A DNA stretch of 64,000 nucleotides from Hamadaea flava (lineage in GTDB: Bacteria > Actinomycetota > Actinomycetes > Mycobacteriales > Micromonosporaceae), in assembly GCF_024172085.1 (NCBI RefSeq), contig NZ_JAMZDZ010000001.1, positions 310,001 to 374,000 on the forward strand. The letters are read 5' to 3'. The position numbers and the translations under genes are program-made. This document shows, piece by piece, positions 6,894 through 15,245 of this stretch. Under the pieces are notes generated by a model. It saw only the letters and a list, made by a program, of their open reading frames with translations. It was not told the DNA's origin and ran no database searches. Position 1 is the first letter of the stretch; every line of letters starts with the position of its first letter.

Positions 6894-8693
6894 ATGCACG
6901 AGACGTTCGAGGTGACTCCGGCCGGTTTCCAGCTGGACGGCCGGCCCTTCCGGGTGCTGTCCGGCGCGCTGCACTACTTCCGGGTGCATCCCGGCCAGTG
7001 GCGGCACCGGCTGCGCATGCTGCGCGCGATGGGCTTGAACACGGTGGAGACCTATGTTCCGTGGAACCTCCACGAGCCGCGCCGCGGCGAGCATCACTTC
7101 GACGGGCTGACCGATCTGGCCGGCTTCCTCGACGCCGCCCGCGACGAGGGCCTGTACGCGATCGTGCGCCCCGGCCCCTACATCTGCGCCGAGTGGGACA
7201 ACGGCGGTCTGCCGGCGTGGCTGACCGGCAGCCTGCCGCCGACCCGGCTGCGCTGCGCGGATCCGGCGTACCTGGCCGAGGTGGACCGCTGGTTCGACGT
7301 GCTCGTCCCGCACGTCGCCGCCCGTCAGATCACCCGCGGCGGGAACGTGCTCATGGTGCAGGTCGAGAACGAGTACGGCTCCTACGGCAGCGACCTGACC
7401 CATCTGCGGCACCTCGCCGACGGGCTGCGCGAGCGCGGCGTGGACGTGCCGCTGTTCACCTCCGACGGCCCCGAGGACCACATGCTCACCGGCGGTTCGG
7501 TCCCGGGTCTGCTCGCGACGGTGAACTTCGGCAGCCGCCCGCTCGAGGCGTTCGCCAAACTCGCCGAGCACCGCCCGGATGACCCGAAGTTCTGCATGGA
7601 GTTCTGGTGCGGCTGGTTCGACCACTGGGGCCACGACCGCGTGCTGCGGGATCCGGGCGACGCCGCCGCCGACCTCGCGGCGATGCTCGCGGCGGGCGCG
7701 TCGGTCAACGTCTACATGGCGCACGGCGGCACGAACTTCGGCACGACCGCGGGCGCGAACCTGGCCAACCCGAGTCTCGACGGCGACTTCCGGCCCACGG
7801 TCACCTCCTACGACTACGACGCCCCGATCGACGAGGCCGGCCGGGCGACGCCGAAGTTCTGGGCGTTCCGCGAGGTGCTGTCCGCGTACCGCAACGAGGT
7901 GGACGGGCCGCTGCCCGACCCGCCCGCGCCCACGCCGGTCCAGCCCCGAGCCTCGGTCACGCTTGCTCAACGGGTACGCCTGACGCAGGTCATCGACGAG
8001 GTCGGCGCGCCGGAGACGGTCGCGCCGCAACCGCCGTCCTTCGAGGAGCTCGGGATCGTCCATGGGATCGTGCGCTACACGGCGACCGTCCCGGGACCTC
8101 GGACGGCGTACCCGTTGGTGGTGCGGGGACTGGCCGACCGCGCGCAGGTGGCGGTCGACGGCGCGGTGATCGGCGTGCTGGAGCGCGACCGGCCCGCGGA
8201 CCTGTCGTTCGCGGTGCCGGCTGCCGGCGCGCGGCTGGAGCTGCTGGTCGAGTCGATGGGGCGGCCGAACTATGGTCCGCTCGTCGGCGAACGCAAGGGG
8301 ATCACCGGCGGTGTACTGCACGAGCGCCAGTACGTGCACGGCTGGACCGCCCGCGCGCTGCCCCTGGACGGCCCGTTGCCCGCCGTGCCGTGGGACCACG
8401 CCGACGACACTGACGCCGTCGCCGACAGCATTGTGGACGGACCGGTCTTCCGCCGCGGCTTCGTGACGGTCGACGGTCTCGCCGACGCGTGGTTGCTGCC
8501 CGGCGGCGGCAAGGGCTACCTGTGGCTCAACGGTTTCCTGCTGGGCCGCTACTGGTCGGCCGGACCCCAGCGTGCCCTGTACGCTCCGACGCCGCTGTGG
8601 CATGAGGGCGCCAACGAACTGGTCGTCCTCGAACTCGACACCCCCGCCGCGGCCGCCGCCCTGTCCATCCTCGACTCCCCCGCCCTCACCTGA
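6894..8693 (+). CDS. Glycoside hydrolase family 35 beta-galactosidase
   Basis: 599 residues, a typical GH35 length for a cytoplasmic bacterial enzyme, with no signal peptide. The (beta/alpha)8 domain starts at once with RPFRVLSGALHYFRVHP. The acid/base Glu lies in VENEYGSYG (about residues 157-164), and the nucleophile Glu lies in the MEFWCGWFDHWG segment (about 236). C-terminal beta domains include the jelly-roll segment GKGYLWLNGFLLGRYW. It removes terminal beta-galactose from oligosaccharides. A leaderless promoter and a LacI-type operator precede it, so it is likely repressed without its sugar. No transporter is adjacent. Confidence 0.92.
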   Translation: MHETFEVTPAGFQLDGRPFRVLSGALHYFRVHPGQWRHRLRMLRAMGLNTVETYVPWNLHEPRRGEHHFDGLTDLAGFLDAARDEGLYAIVRPGPYICAEWDNGGLPAWLTGSLPPTRLRCADPAYLAEVDRWFDVLVPHVAARQITRGGNVLMVQVENEYGSYGSDLTHLRHLADGLRERGVDVPLFTSDGPEDHMLTGGSVPGLLATVNFGSRPLEAFAKLAEHRPDDPKFCMEFWCGWFDHWGHDRVLRDPGDAAADLAAMLAAGASVNVYMAHGGTNFGTTAGANLANPSLDGDFRPTVTSYDYDAPIDEAGRATPKFWAFREVLSAYRNEVDGPLPDPPAPTPVQPRASVTLAQRVRLTQVIDEVGAPETVAPQPPSFEELGIVHGIVRYTATVPGPRTAYPLVVRGLADRAQVAVDGAVIGVLERDRPADLSFAVPAAGARLELLVESMGRPNYGPLVGERKGITGGVLHERQYVHGWTARALPLDGPLPAVPWDHADDTDAVADSIVDGPVFRRGFVTVDGLADAWLLPGGGKGYLWLNGFLLGRYWSAGPQRALYAPTPLWHEGANELVVLELDTPAAAAALSILDSPALT

Positions 8694-8849
8694 CGCTGCG
8701 CTCGACTCCGCCGCGCGTACGCTGGCGCTGCTCGAACCCGCCGTGGGGTGAGGCCCGGCGGGGTGTCGGTTGCCGGACTGTCGGTAGCCTCTGGTAGAAG
8801 AGTGCTATCAAACATGTGTTCGGAGAGTGGACGGAGTGGAGTAGCGACG

Positions 8850-9566
8850 ATGACCGGGAAGGGACTGACCAAGACGGATCTGGAGCAGATCCGTGGCGTG
8901 CTCGACGGCGGCAAGCGGCCGCGTGTGATGTTCACCGAGTCGGCCGGGCAGATCGCCGGCCAGATCGGCCAGGTCGTCGCCCTGGAGGATCCGGACGCCG
9001 GTGACGAGTGGATCGTGGTGAAGTTCGGCGGCGACGCCCTGCCCTTCTCCCCCGCCGATCTCCAGATGCCGCCTCGGGGCGCGGCTGCCCGGCGTGCCGA
9101 CGCCGTGGTGACGCCGGCTCCGGAGCAGACTGAGCCGGGCGGGCGGCGTCCGCTCGCGATCGGCGAGGACCTCATCGATCCCGCCAAGCCCAGCACCGAG
9201 AAGACCGCACGTCAGGAGCCCGCAGTGTCCGAAGAAACCCCCGCCGAGCCGGCCGCGCCGGCGCCTCGTAAGCCGGCCGCGCGTGCCGCGAAGGTGAAGA
9301 CCCCGCCGGGGTTGGTGGTGACGCTGGCCTACACCGAGGGTGAGTGGACGGTCGGCGCGATGCAGGGCTCCAAGGCGCTGGCCAAGCCGTATGTCATCAA
9401 GCCGGCGGAGGCGCTGAAGATGGTGAGCCTGCTCGACGTGCCGGGCGTGCAGGAGGCCGTGGAGCACATTCTGGAGTCCGAGCGCGACAACGCGCGGGCG
9501 GCGGCGGAGAAGCTGCGGGCGGAGCTGGCCGAGGTCGAGGCGAAGCTGGCCGAGCTGGGCGCCTGA
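8850..9566 (+). CDS. Conserved actinobacterial protein, probable DUF6319 family
   Basis: 238 residues in three parts. An N-terminal domain (1-80, TKTDLEQIRGVLDGGKRPRVMFTESAGQIAGQIGQV) looks like a small beta-rich fold. A low-complexity Pro/Ala/Glu linker runs from about 85 to 150. The C-terminal domain (about 155-238) has TLAYTEGEWTVGAMQGSKALAKPYVIKP and ends in a coiled coil of Ala/Glu/Arg heptads. I associate this arrangement with the DUF6319 family from memory. There is no catalytic motif and no membrane segment, and the function is unknown. ATG 8850 was chosen because conserved-looking sequence begins there. Confidence 0.75.
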   Translation: MTGKGLTKTDLEQIRGVLDGGKRPRVMFTESAGQIAGQIGQVVALEDPDAGDEWIVVKFGGDALPFSPADLQMPPRGAAARRADAVVTPAPEQTEPGGRRPLAIGEDLIDPAKPSTEKTARQEPAVSEETPAEPAAPAPRKPAARAAKVKTPPGLVVTLAYTEGEWTVGAMQGSKALAKPYVIKPAEALKMVSLLDVPGVQEAVEHILESERDNARAAAEKLRAELAEVEAKLAELGA

Positions 9567-9582
9567 GCCCACCCGTTCGGGG

Positions 9583-10485
9583 TCAGGCCAGCAGCACCGC
9601 CAGCGGGAAGACCACGAACTCGACGTAGAACAGCTTCCAGATCAGCATGTAGTAGCGACGGACGGCGTCGGTGTCGGCGCCGTCCACGCGTATCCCGGTC
9701 AGCCACAGCACCGCCAGCGCGGCGGCGTGCGCGGCGACGAGCACCACGCTGTCGACGTCCGGGACGCCGGCCAGCCCGGCGGCGATGACGGCGGCGTACC
9801 CGAGGCTCAGGATCGCCTGGCACAGCCGCAGGGTGCGGCGGGGGCCGATGGTCAGCACCAGGGTCGAGATCTGGTGGCGGCGGTCGCCGTCGACGTCCGG
9901 GATGTCTTTCATCAGGGCGATGACGGCCGCGAACCCGGCCATGAACCCCACCATGAGCAGCACGTACGCCGGCAGTTCGGCCCGCCCGGTGAGCGCGGCC
10001 GAGTAGGCGAGGTAGACGCCGAGGTTGGCCACGACCGCACGGGCGGCGATGATGCACGCCGCGGCCAGCAGCGGGAACCGTTTGAGCCGCATCGGCGGCA
10101 CCGAGTAGCCGGTGCCGATCGCGGCGATGATCGCGATCGCGGTGAACAGGTAGCGGCCTTGCAGCCCGGCCAGCAGCAGCGCCACCCCGCCGGAGACGGC
10201 CACGATCGCGACCGCGCCGCCGCGGCGCAGCGTACCGGCGGCCAGCGGCAGGTAGGGCTTGCTGATCCGGTCGATCTCGACGTCGGTGAGCTGGTTGAGC
10301 CCGACGACGTAGACGTTGACGGCGAGGCTGGCGACCAGCACCACCAGCCACAGGGCGGGGTCTTGTCGTTGGGCGGCATGGGTGGCCAGCACGTAGAGCG
10401 CGCAGACCGCCAAGGCGGTGCCGATGATCGTGTGCGGGCGCGAGAACGCCCACAGGGTGCGCAGTCCCGCCGCGGTGGTCCTCAT
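9583..10485 (-). CDS. UbiA-family prenyltransferase
   Basis: Integral-membrane prenyltransferase of 300 residues with about eight to nine membrane helices. The first Asp-rich motif, NQLTDVEIDRISKPYLP (about residues 82-98), resembles homogentisate phytyl/prenyltransferases. The second is ALMKDIPDVDGDRRHQI (about 190-206). Both motifs bind Mg-diphosphate of the prenyl donor. The aromatic acceptor is not evident; quinone or tocopherol-like products are possible. A CATAGT -10 lies 7 nt upstream of ATG 10485, so it may be leaderless. It follows cydAB, separated by a hairpin, and the co-location with a quinol oxidase hints at a quinone role (inference). Confidence 0.85.
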   Translation of the reverse strand: MRTTAAGLRTLWAFSRPHTIIGTALAVCALYVLATHAAQRQDPALWLVVLVASLAVNVYVVGLNQLTDVEIDRISKPYLPLAAGTLRRGGAVAIVAVSGGVALLLAGLQGRYLFTAIAIIAAIGTGYSVPPMRLKRFPLLAAACIIAARAVVANLGVYLAYSAALTGRAELPAYVLLMVGFMAGFAAVIALMKDIPDVDGDRRHQISTLVLTIGPRRTLRLCQAILSLGYAAVIAAGLAGVPDVDSVVLVAAHAAALAVLWLTGIRVDGADTDAVRRYYMLIWKLFYVEFVVFPLAVLLA

Positions 10486-10510
10486 GCCGCTGACTATGCC
10501 TTGATCAAGG

Positions 10511-10547
10511 ATGCCGCACCACCGGCTCGCCACTGGTGGTGCGGCAT
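10511..10547 (-). terminator. Hairpin terminator after cydB
   Basis: Perfect 13-bp arms, ATGCCGCACCACC (10511-10523) and GGTGGTGCGGCAT (10535-10547), have an 11-nt loop. On the plus strand they are followed by TTTT. It lies between the end of cydB and the start of the UbiA gene, both leftward. It probably ends the cydAB transcript, although the T-run faces the other way. Confidence 0.6.
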
Positions 10548-10637
10548 TTTCATCCCCTCGGTGCAGTGGTTGAGTCGGTCCGGGTGGGATGACTGAGTCC
10601 TCCGCGACGGGGCGACTGAGTAGGCGGGTGAGCCCCC

Positions 10638-11705
10638 TCAGTGAGCGCCGTCGGGGATGTGCTCGACGCCGATGCGCTTGCGGAACACCCAGTAGGTCCA
10701 GCCCTGGTAGAGCAGCACCAGCGGGGTGAACACGACCGCCACCCAGGTCATGATCTTCAGCGTGTACGGGGTGGACGACGCGTTCTGCGCGGTCAGGCTC
10801 CACTCGGGCAGCAGCGACGACGGGAACACGTTCGGCCACAGCGCCACGAACAGCGACACCACCGTCAACGCGATGGCCGCCGCCGTCCCGGCGAACGCCC
10901 AGCCTTCCTTGCGGGTGCCCGGCCGCTGCCCCTTGCGTACGACTATGAGTGACAGGGAGGCCGCGAACGCCGCGACGGCTGCCACGGACAGCACGATCGA
11001 CGCGCCGGTGGACCGGTAGCTGAAGGTGAACGCGAAGAACGCCACCGCGAACAGCGCGGCGAGCAGGCCGGCCTTCGACGCGACCGCGCGGGCGTGGTCG
11101 CGGACCTCGCCGGTGGTCTTGAGGGTCAGGAAGATCGCGCCGTGGGTGAGGAACAGCAGCACCATGGTCACCCCGGCGAGGACCGAGTACGGGTTGAGCA
11201 GGTCCCAGAATGAGCCGACGTATTCCAGCGGGCCGTTCGGCAGCGGCTTGGGCCGGATCTTGAGGCCGTGGACGATGTTGCCGAACGCGACGCCCCACAG
11301 GAACGCCGGGACCACCGACCCGATCACGATGCAGGCGTCCCACCGCCGCCGCCACTTCGGGTCGTCGCGGGTGCCCCGGTACTCGAACGCCACCCCGCGC
11401 ACGATCAGCGCGACCAGGATGAGCAGCAGCGGCAGGTAGAACGCGCTGAACATGGTGGCGTACCACTCGGGGAACGCGGCGAAGGTCGCGCCGCCGGCGG
11501 TGATGACCCACACCTCGTTGCCGTCCCAGACCGGCCCGATCGTGTTGATCAGGACGCGGCGGCGGCGTTCCGCGAGGGCCCGGTCGCCGTGGGCCCGCCC
11601 GAGCACGGGCAGCAGCATGCCGACGCCGAAGTCGAAGCCTTCCAGGACGAAGTAGCCGGTCCACAGGATGGCGATGAGGATGAACCAGACGGTGGTCAGT
11701 TCCAT
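10638..11705 (-). CDS. cydB: Cytochrome bd ubiquinol oxidase subunit II
   Basis: 355 residues with about nine membrane helices. Typical CydB segments are the N-terminal GYFVLEGFDFGVGMLLP, then GPVWDGNEVWVITAGGATFAAFP and GPLEYVGSFWDLLNPYS. It pairs with CydA to form the high-affinity terminal quinol oxidase of the plasma membrane. It starts 20 nt after cydA, so the two are one operon. The ABC exporter genes cydCD, which normally follow in actinobacteria, are not here. Confidence 0.95.
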   Translation of the reverse strand: MELTTVWFILIAILWTGYFVLEGFDFGVGMLLPVLGRAHGDRALAERRRRVLINTIGPVWDGNEVWVITAGGATFAAFPEWYATMFSAFYLPLLLILVALIVRGVAFEYRGTRDDPKWRRRWDACIVIGSVVPAFLWGVAFGNIVHGLKIRPKPLPNGPLEYVGSFWDLLNPYSVLAGVTMVLLFLTHGAIFLTLKTTGEVRDHARAVASKAGLLAALFAVAFFAFTFSYRSTGASIVLSVAAVAAFAASLSLIVVRKGQRPGTRKEGWAFAGTAAAIALTVVSLFVALWPNVFPSSLLPEWSLTAQNASSTPYTLKIMTWVAVVFTPLVLLYQGWTYWVFRKRIGVEHIPDGAH

Positions 11706-11725
11706 GTCTTGTCTCCGCCTCAGAC

Positions 11726-13168
11726 TCAGTACGCGAACGCGAGGGGCTGGTCGGTCTTGTCGGGCCGCTCCGGCGGCGGCGTCACGTCCGGCACGCCGGC
11801 CTTGGCGTACTTGAGCAGCAGCCCGACCTCGACGATCGCGAGCACGCCGTAGAGCGCGGTGAACACGGTCAGCGAGGTGATCACCTCACTGACGCCGACC
11901 GTCGGCGACACCCCTTGCGCGGTTTTGAGCTGGCTGAACACGATCCACGGCTGGCGGCCCATCTCGGTGAAGATCCAGCCGACCGAGTTCGCGGCCAGCG
12001 GCAGCAGCGGCAGGGACAGCCCGGCCCAGCGCAGCCAGCGCGTCCTGGGCGTACGCCCGCGCCGGGTCGCCCACAGCGCCCAGAGGGCGAACAGCCCGGC
12101 GATCGCCCCGAAGGTGATCATGAGGCGGAACGTCCAGTAGGTCACCGGGATGATCGGCGTGTAGCTGCCCGGCCCGAACTTCTGCTCGTACTCGGCCTGC
12201 AGGTCGTTGATGCCCTGGACCTGCCCGTCGAAGCTGCCCGTCCCCAGGAACGACAGCAGGCCCGGGATCTCGATCGAGTAGATCGGCTCGCTGCCGTCGA
12301 GGGTGCCGATGGTGAACAGCGAGAACGGCGCCGGCTGCGCGGTCTCGTACAGGGCCTCGGCCGCCGCCATCTTCATCGGCTGCACCTCGGTCATGATCTT
12401 GCCCTGGGTGTCGCCGGTGACGAACAGCGCCGCGGTCGCCACCAGCACCGTCCACCCGCCGACCTTCAACGCGCTGCGGTACGCCCGCCGGTCGGCGTCC
12501 TTGTCCGCGTCGCCGGTGGGGCGCTTGCGCATGACGTGCCATAGCGCCACCCCGGCGACCAGGGCGCCCCCGGTCAGGAAACAGCCGGCGAGGGTGTGCG
12601 GGAAGGTCACCAGGGTGACCTTGTTCGTCAGGACCGCCCCGAAGTCGGTCAGCTCGGCCCGGCCGGTCTCGGGGTTCAGCTTGAACCCGACCGGGTTCTG
12701 CATGAACGAGTTCGCGGCCAGGATGAAGTACGCCGACAGCGCGGTGCCGAACGCGGCGATCCAGATGCACGCCAGGTGGATCTTGCGGGGCAGCTTGTCC
12801 CAGCCGAAGATCCACAGCCCGAGGAACGTCGACTCGAGGAAGAACGCCAGCAGCGCCTCGATGGCCAGCGGCGCGCCGAAGATGTCGCCGACGAACCGCG
12901 AGTACGCCGACCAGTTCATGCCGAACTGGAACTCCTGCACGATGCCGGTGACGACACCCATCGCGAAGTTGATCAGGAACAGCTTGCCGTAGAACTTGGT
13001 CAGCTTCAGCCAGCGCACGGCGTGCGGGTCGCCGCGCTTCTCGGCGCGTACCCAGGCGGTCTGGAATCCCGCCACGAGGAACGACAGCCCGATCGTGATC
13101 GGCACGAAAAGGAAGTGGTAGACGGTGGTGATGCCGAACTGCCACCTGGCCCAGTCGAGCGCGTCCAT
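11726..13168 (-). CDS. cydA: Cytochrome bd ubiquinol oxidase subunit I
   Basis: 480 residues with about nine membrane helices. It carries the haem and quinol site of the bd oxidase. Visible haem ligands are His18 in TTVYHFLFVP, the His in TFPHTLAGCFLTGG and the Met in GWIFTEMGRQPW. The Q-loop is short, as in Gram-positive enzymes. A strong GGAGGGA lies 8 nt before ATG 13168. I found no Rex-type operator upstream. The enzyme usually serves under low oxygen or when the main oxidase is blocked. Confidence 0.95.
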   Translation of the reverse strand: MDALDWARWQFGITTVYHFLFVPITIGLSFLVAGFQTAWVRAEKRGDPHAVRWLKLTKFYGKLFLINFAMGVVTGIVQEFQFGMNWSAYSRFVGDIFGAPLAIEALLAFFLESTFLGLWIFGWDKLPRKIHLACIWIAAFGTALSAYFILAANSFMQNPVGFKLNPETGRAELTDFGAVLTNKVTLVTFPHTLAGCFLTGGALVAGVALWHVMRKRPTGDADKDADRRAYRSALKVGGWTVLVATAALFVTGDTQGKIMTEVQPMKMAAAEALYETAQPAPFSLFTIGTLDGSEPIYSIEIPGLLSFLGTGSFDGQVQGINDLQAEYEQKFGPGSYTPIIPVTYWTFRLMITFGAIAGLFALWALWATRRGRTPRTRWLRWAGLSLPLLPLAANSVGWIFTEMGRQPWIVFSQLKTAQGVSPTVGVSEVITSLTVFTALYGVLAIVEVGLLLKYAKAGVPDVTPPPERPDKTDQPLAFAY

Positions 13169-13896
13169 GCCTGTCCCTCCGCCGGTCGTCCTGCCATGAC
13201 CCGTCTGCCGTGACCATACGACCGCCCCGGGTGCCTTGGAGGGGAAATGTGACCCAACTCCGCAGGCCGCAGGTCCTGCGCCGGGTGGGGTGGTCTGACC
13301 GGATTCGATGGCCGGGCCCGTCGATCCCCTGCTGGGAATGGGTTCCCCCGTCGCGCGCCCGCTCAGCTGGTGCGCAGAAATCGTGTTTGCGCACGTCGCG
13401 GCCACAGCCGCCCGCCATGAGTCGATAGTCTACGGCTATCGCCGCAGCATTCCGCCCCGGTCTACGGGCATCGCCGGGGCTTCGGGTGCCGGGCCCGGCC
13501 GGGCGGGTCATGTCTGCTGAGGCCGGGCGTCGCTGGGCGGGCTTGGTGATCTCCGGATGCTCGCGTGAGGGGCGTGGCCGGGCTGGTGCGGTGATCTCGG
13601 GGCGTTCGCGTGTCTGGCATCGCTGGGCGGGCTCGATGATCTCCGGATGCTTGCGTACCTCACCGGCCGGCCGAAAGGTGCTCCGCCTTCCGGAGATCAC
13701 CGTATCCGGGCCCTCCCGAGCCGGCCCTCGCACGACGCGGCTGCCCGGCGCCGCGCCGGCGCGCCCACGCGGGCCCGGCGCGATAGCCGTCCGACCCGAG
13801 CCGTCCGACCCGAGCCGTCCGACCCGCGCCGCATGAGCCGCACGAGACGCCCCGGTGACACCGACCCAGCCCCAGGTGTGCCACGATCGTCCCGCG
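13169..13896. repeat. Gene-free gap with 45-bp-spaced GATCTCCGGA repeats
   Basis: The first ~90 bp hold the cydA leader. After that I see no convincing gene. GTGATCTC-type motifs start at 13546, 13591 and 13636, an exact 45-bp period. The outer two lie in 35-bp near-identical units (13531-13565 and 13621-13655) that differ at three or four positions; the middle one is degenerate. An inverted copy, TTCCGGAGATCAC, lies at 13688-13700. The same GATCTCCGGA core forms the big palindrome at 57291-57353. The last ~150 bp are very G/C-rich, with tandem CCGTCCGACCCGAG units near 13789. Confidence 0.6.
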
Positions 13897-14766
13897 ATGA
13901 GCGCGACGACTGCCCCGACCGGCCCCCGTTGGCGCGCGCCCCTGGTCTGGCGCGTGCTGCAGGGCCTCGCCCGGATCCTGACCGGCCTGCTAGCCCGGCT
14001 CGAGGTCACCGGCGACGTGCCGGCCGGACTGCGCCACGGGCCGCTGATCCTGGCCGTGAACCACATCGGCACGTTCGACCCGATCGCTTTGTCGGCCGCC
14101 ACGCGCAAGATCGGCGTACGGCCGCGGATCATGGCGACGGGCGGCCTGTTCCGGGCGCCGATCGTCGGCACGGCGATGAAGGCCAGCGGGCACATCCGGG
14201 TCAACCGAACCCGCGTGTCGGCCGACGAGGCGCTGGCGTCGGCAGCCGTCGACGACGCGGTCGCCGCGCTCGCCGAAGGCAGCGTCGTGGCCGGCTACCC
14301 GGAGGGCCGCATCACCCTCGATCCCGGGCTGTGGCCCGAACGGGGCCGCAGCGGCATGGCCCGGCTGGCGCTGATCACCGGCGCGACCGTCGTCCCCGTC
14401 GCCCAATGGGGGTCACACGAAGTCATCCCGTACGCCGACATCCTGCCCAACCTCGCCCGCGCCGTATGGCGGGACATCCGCGTACGCCCGACGGTCAAGG
14501 TGCACTTCGGCACCCCGGTCGACCTGTCCGGGCTGGACCCCGCCGTACGCGGCGACGTCCAACGCGCCACCGACCGCATCATCGCAGCGCTGCACTCGGA
14601 ACTGGCGCCACTGCGCAAGGACGAACCCGAACGGCCCGCGTACGCCGACCCGACCCGGCCCAGCGAGACCCGGCGGTCGTTCAACCCCGACTCACGTACG
14701 CCGACGGTGCTTGATGTACGCGGCGACGACCTCCCGGGTGCTGGCCAACCCCAGCAGCGCCCGTAA
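13897..14766 (+). CDS. 1-acyl-sn-glycerol-3-phosphate acyltransferase (PlsC family)
   Basis: 289 residues. The PlsC catalytic motif is NHIGTFDPIA (NHxxxxD type, about residues 52-61), and the glycerophosphate-binding EGRIT lies in AGYPEGRITLDPG. It acylates lysophosphatidic acid, or a related lipid, at the membrane. A proline- and arginine-rich tail follows the domain from about residue 245. ATG 13897 is the first reasonable start. The 3' end overlaps the convergent small LuxR-type gene by 75 nt. Confidence 0.87.
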   Translation: MSATTAPTGPRWRAPLVWRVLQGLARILTGLLARLEVTGDVPAGLRHGPLILAVNHIGTFDPIALSAATRKIGVRPRIMATGGLFRAPIVGTAMKASGHIRVNRTRVSADEALASAAVDDAVAALAEGSVVAGYPEGRITLDPGLWPERGRSGMARLALITGATVVPVAQWGSHEVIPYADILPNLARAVWRDIRVRPTVKVHFGTPVDLSGLDPAVRGDVQRATDRIIAALHSELAPLRKDEPERPAYADPTRPSETRRSFNPDSRTPTVLDVRGDDLPGAGQPQQRP

Positions 14767-14928
14767 CTCGGCGACCCGGCGGTTCGCCGTCCGTAACGAC
14801 ATCCACTCCGATTGTGCGGCCGCGGCGATGGTCTGCCCGTCGGCCAGCCGCTCCAGCAGGGCCACCTGATCGGGGGCAAGGCGCACCACCCAGTCGTCGG
14901 AGCCGGTTTCGGCAGCCAACCCGAACAC
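14692..14928 (-). CDS. Solo LuxR-type helix-turn-helix protein
   Basis: 78 residues, almost wholly one GerE/LuxR DNA-binding domain: LAPDQVALLERLADGQTIAAAA followed by SLRTANRRVAELRALLG. It lacks a receiver or ligand domain. GTG 14928 has GGAGG eight bases upstream. It overlaps the PlsC gene tail-to-tail by 75 nt. The recognition helix departs from the classical TVKxH pattern (LRTANRRV), so targets are unclear. It may be a stand-alone regulator. Confidence 0.7.
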   Translation of the reverse strand: MFGLAAETGSDDWVVRLAPDQVALLERLADGQTIAAAAQSEWMSLRTANRRVAELRALLGLASTREVVAAYIKHRRRT

Positions 14929-15245
14929 CTCCCCACCCTCCGCGCCGCCGGGGGGACCGGTGCCGCCGGCGCGTCCCTCCCCTTCGAGGCCTGCCTATTA
15001 AATTGACGATCGTTCGGACATTGTCACTGACGACGTACGGATTGACTAGAGGCATCCGGCAACCGGCAGACCTACCCTCGGCAGAACGTCGGATACCCGC
15101 CAGGAAGATGGACGTCTCTCCCACCCGAACCTGACGGACGTGTCGCGCCGTACGAGAGCGCCCCCCGGCGGAAGCGGCGCGCCGGGACGGGACCGGCCAC
15201 CCGGATGATCGCGGCCGGCACCCGGTACTGGCATCATCTGCCGCT
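14929..15245. promoter_or_regulatory. 317-bp gap with a promoter for the LuxR-type gene
   Basis: The one A/T-rich spot in this stretch is near 14995-15030. On the minus strand it gives TGACAA (15026-15021), 18 bp, then TTTAAT (15002-14997), a plausible promoter for the leftward HTH gene with a leader of about 60 nt. The rest, up to the MFS gene, shows no gene and no strong repeat. Confidence 0.4.

Noticed and set aside
6825-8603. Long open frame antisense to the GH35 gene (and similar antisense frames opposite cydA, murQ, gcvP)
   Set aside because: Compositional shadows of GC-rich coding sequence: Arg/Gln/His/Gly-rich, no domain, no ribosome site, and fully covered by clearly recognisable genes on the other strand.
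13169-13260. Rex operator upstream of cydA
   Set aside because: No TGTGAANNNNTTCACA-like palindrome; only an isolated TCACATTT is seen.
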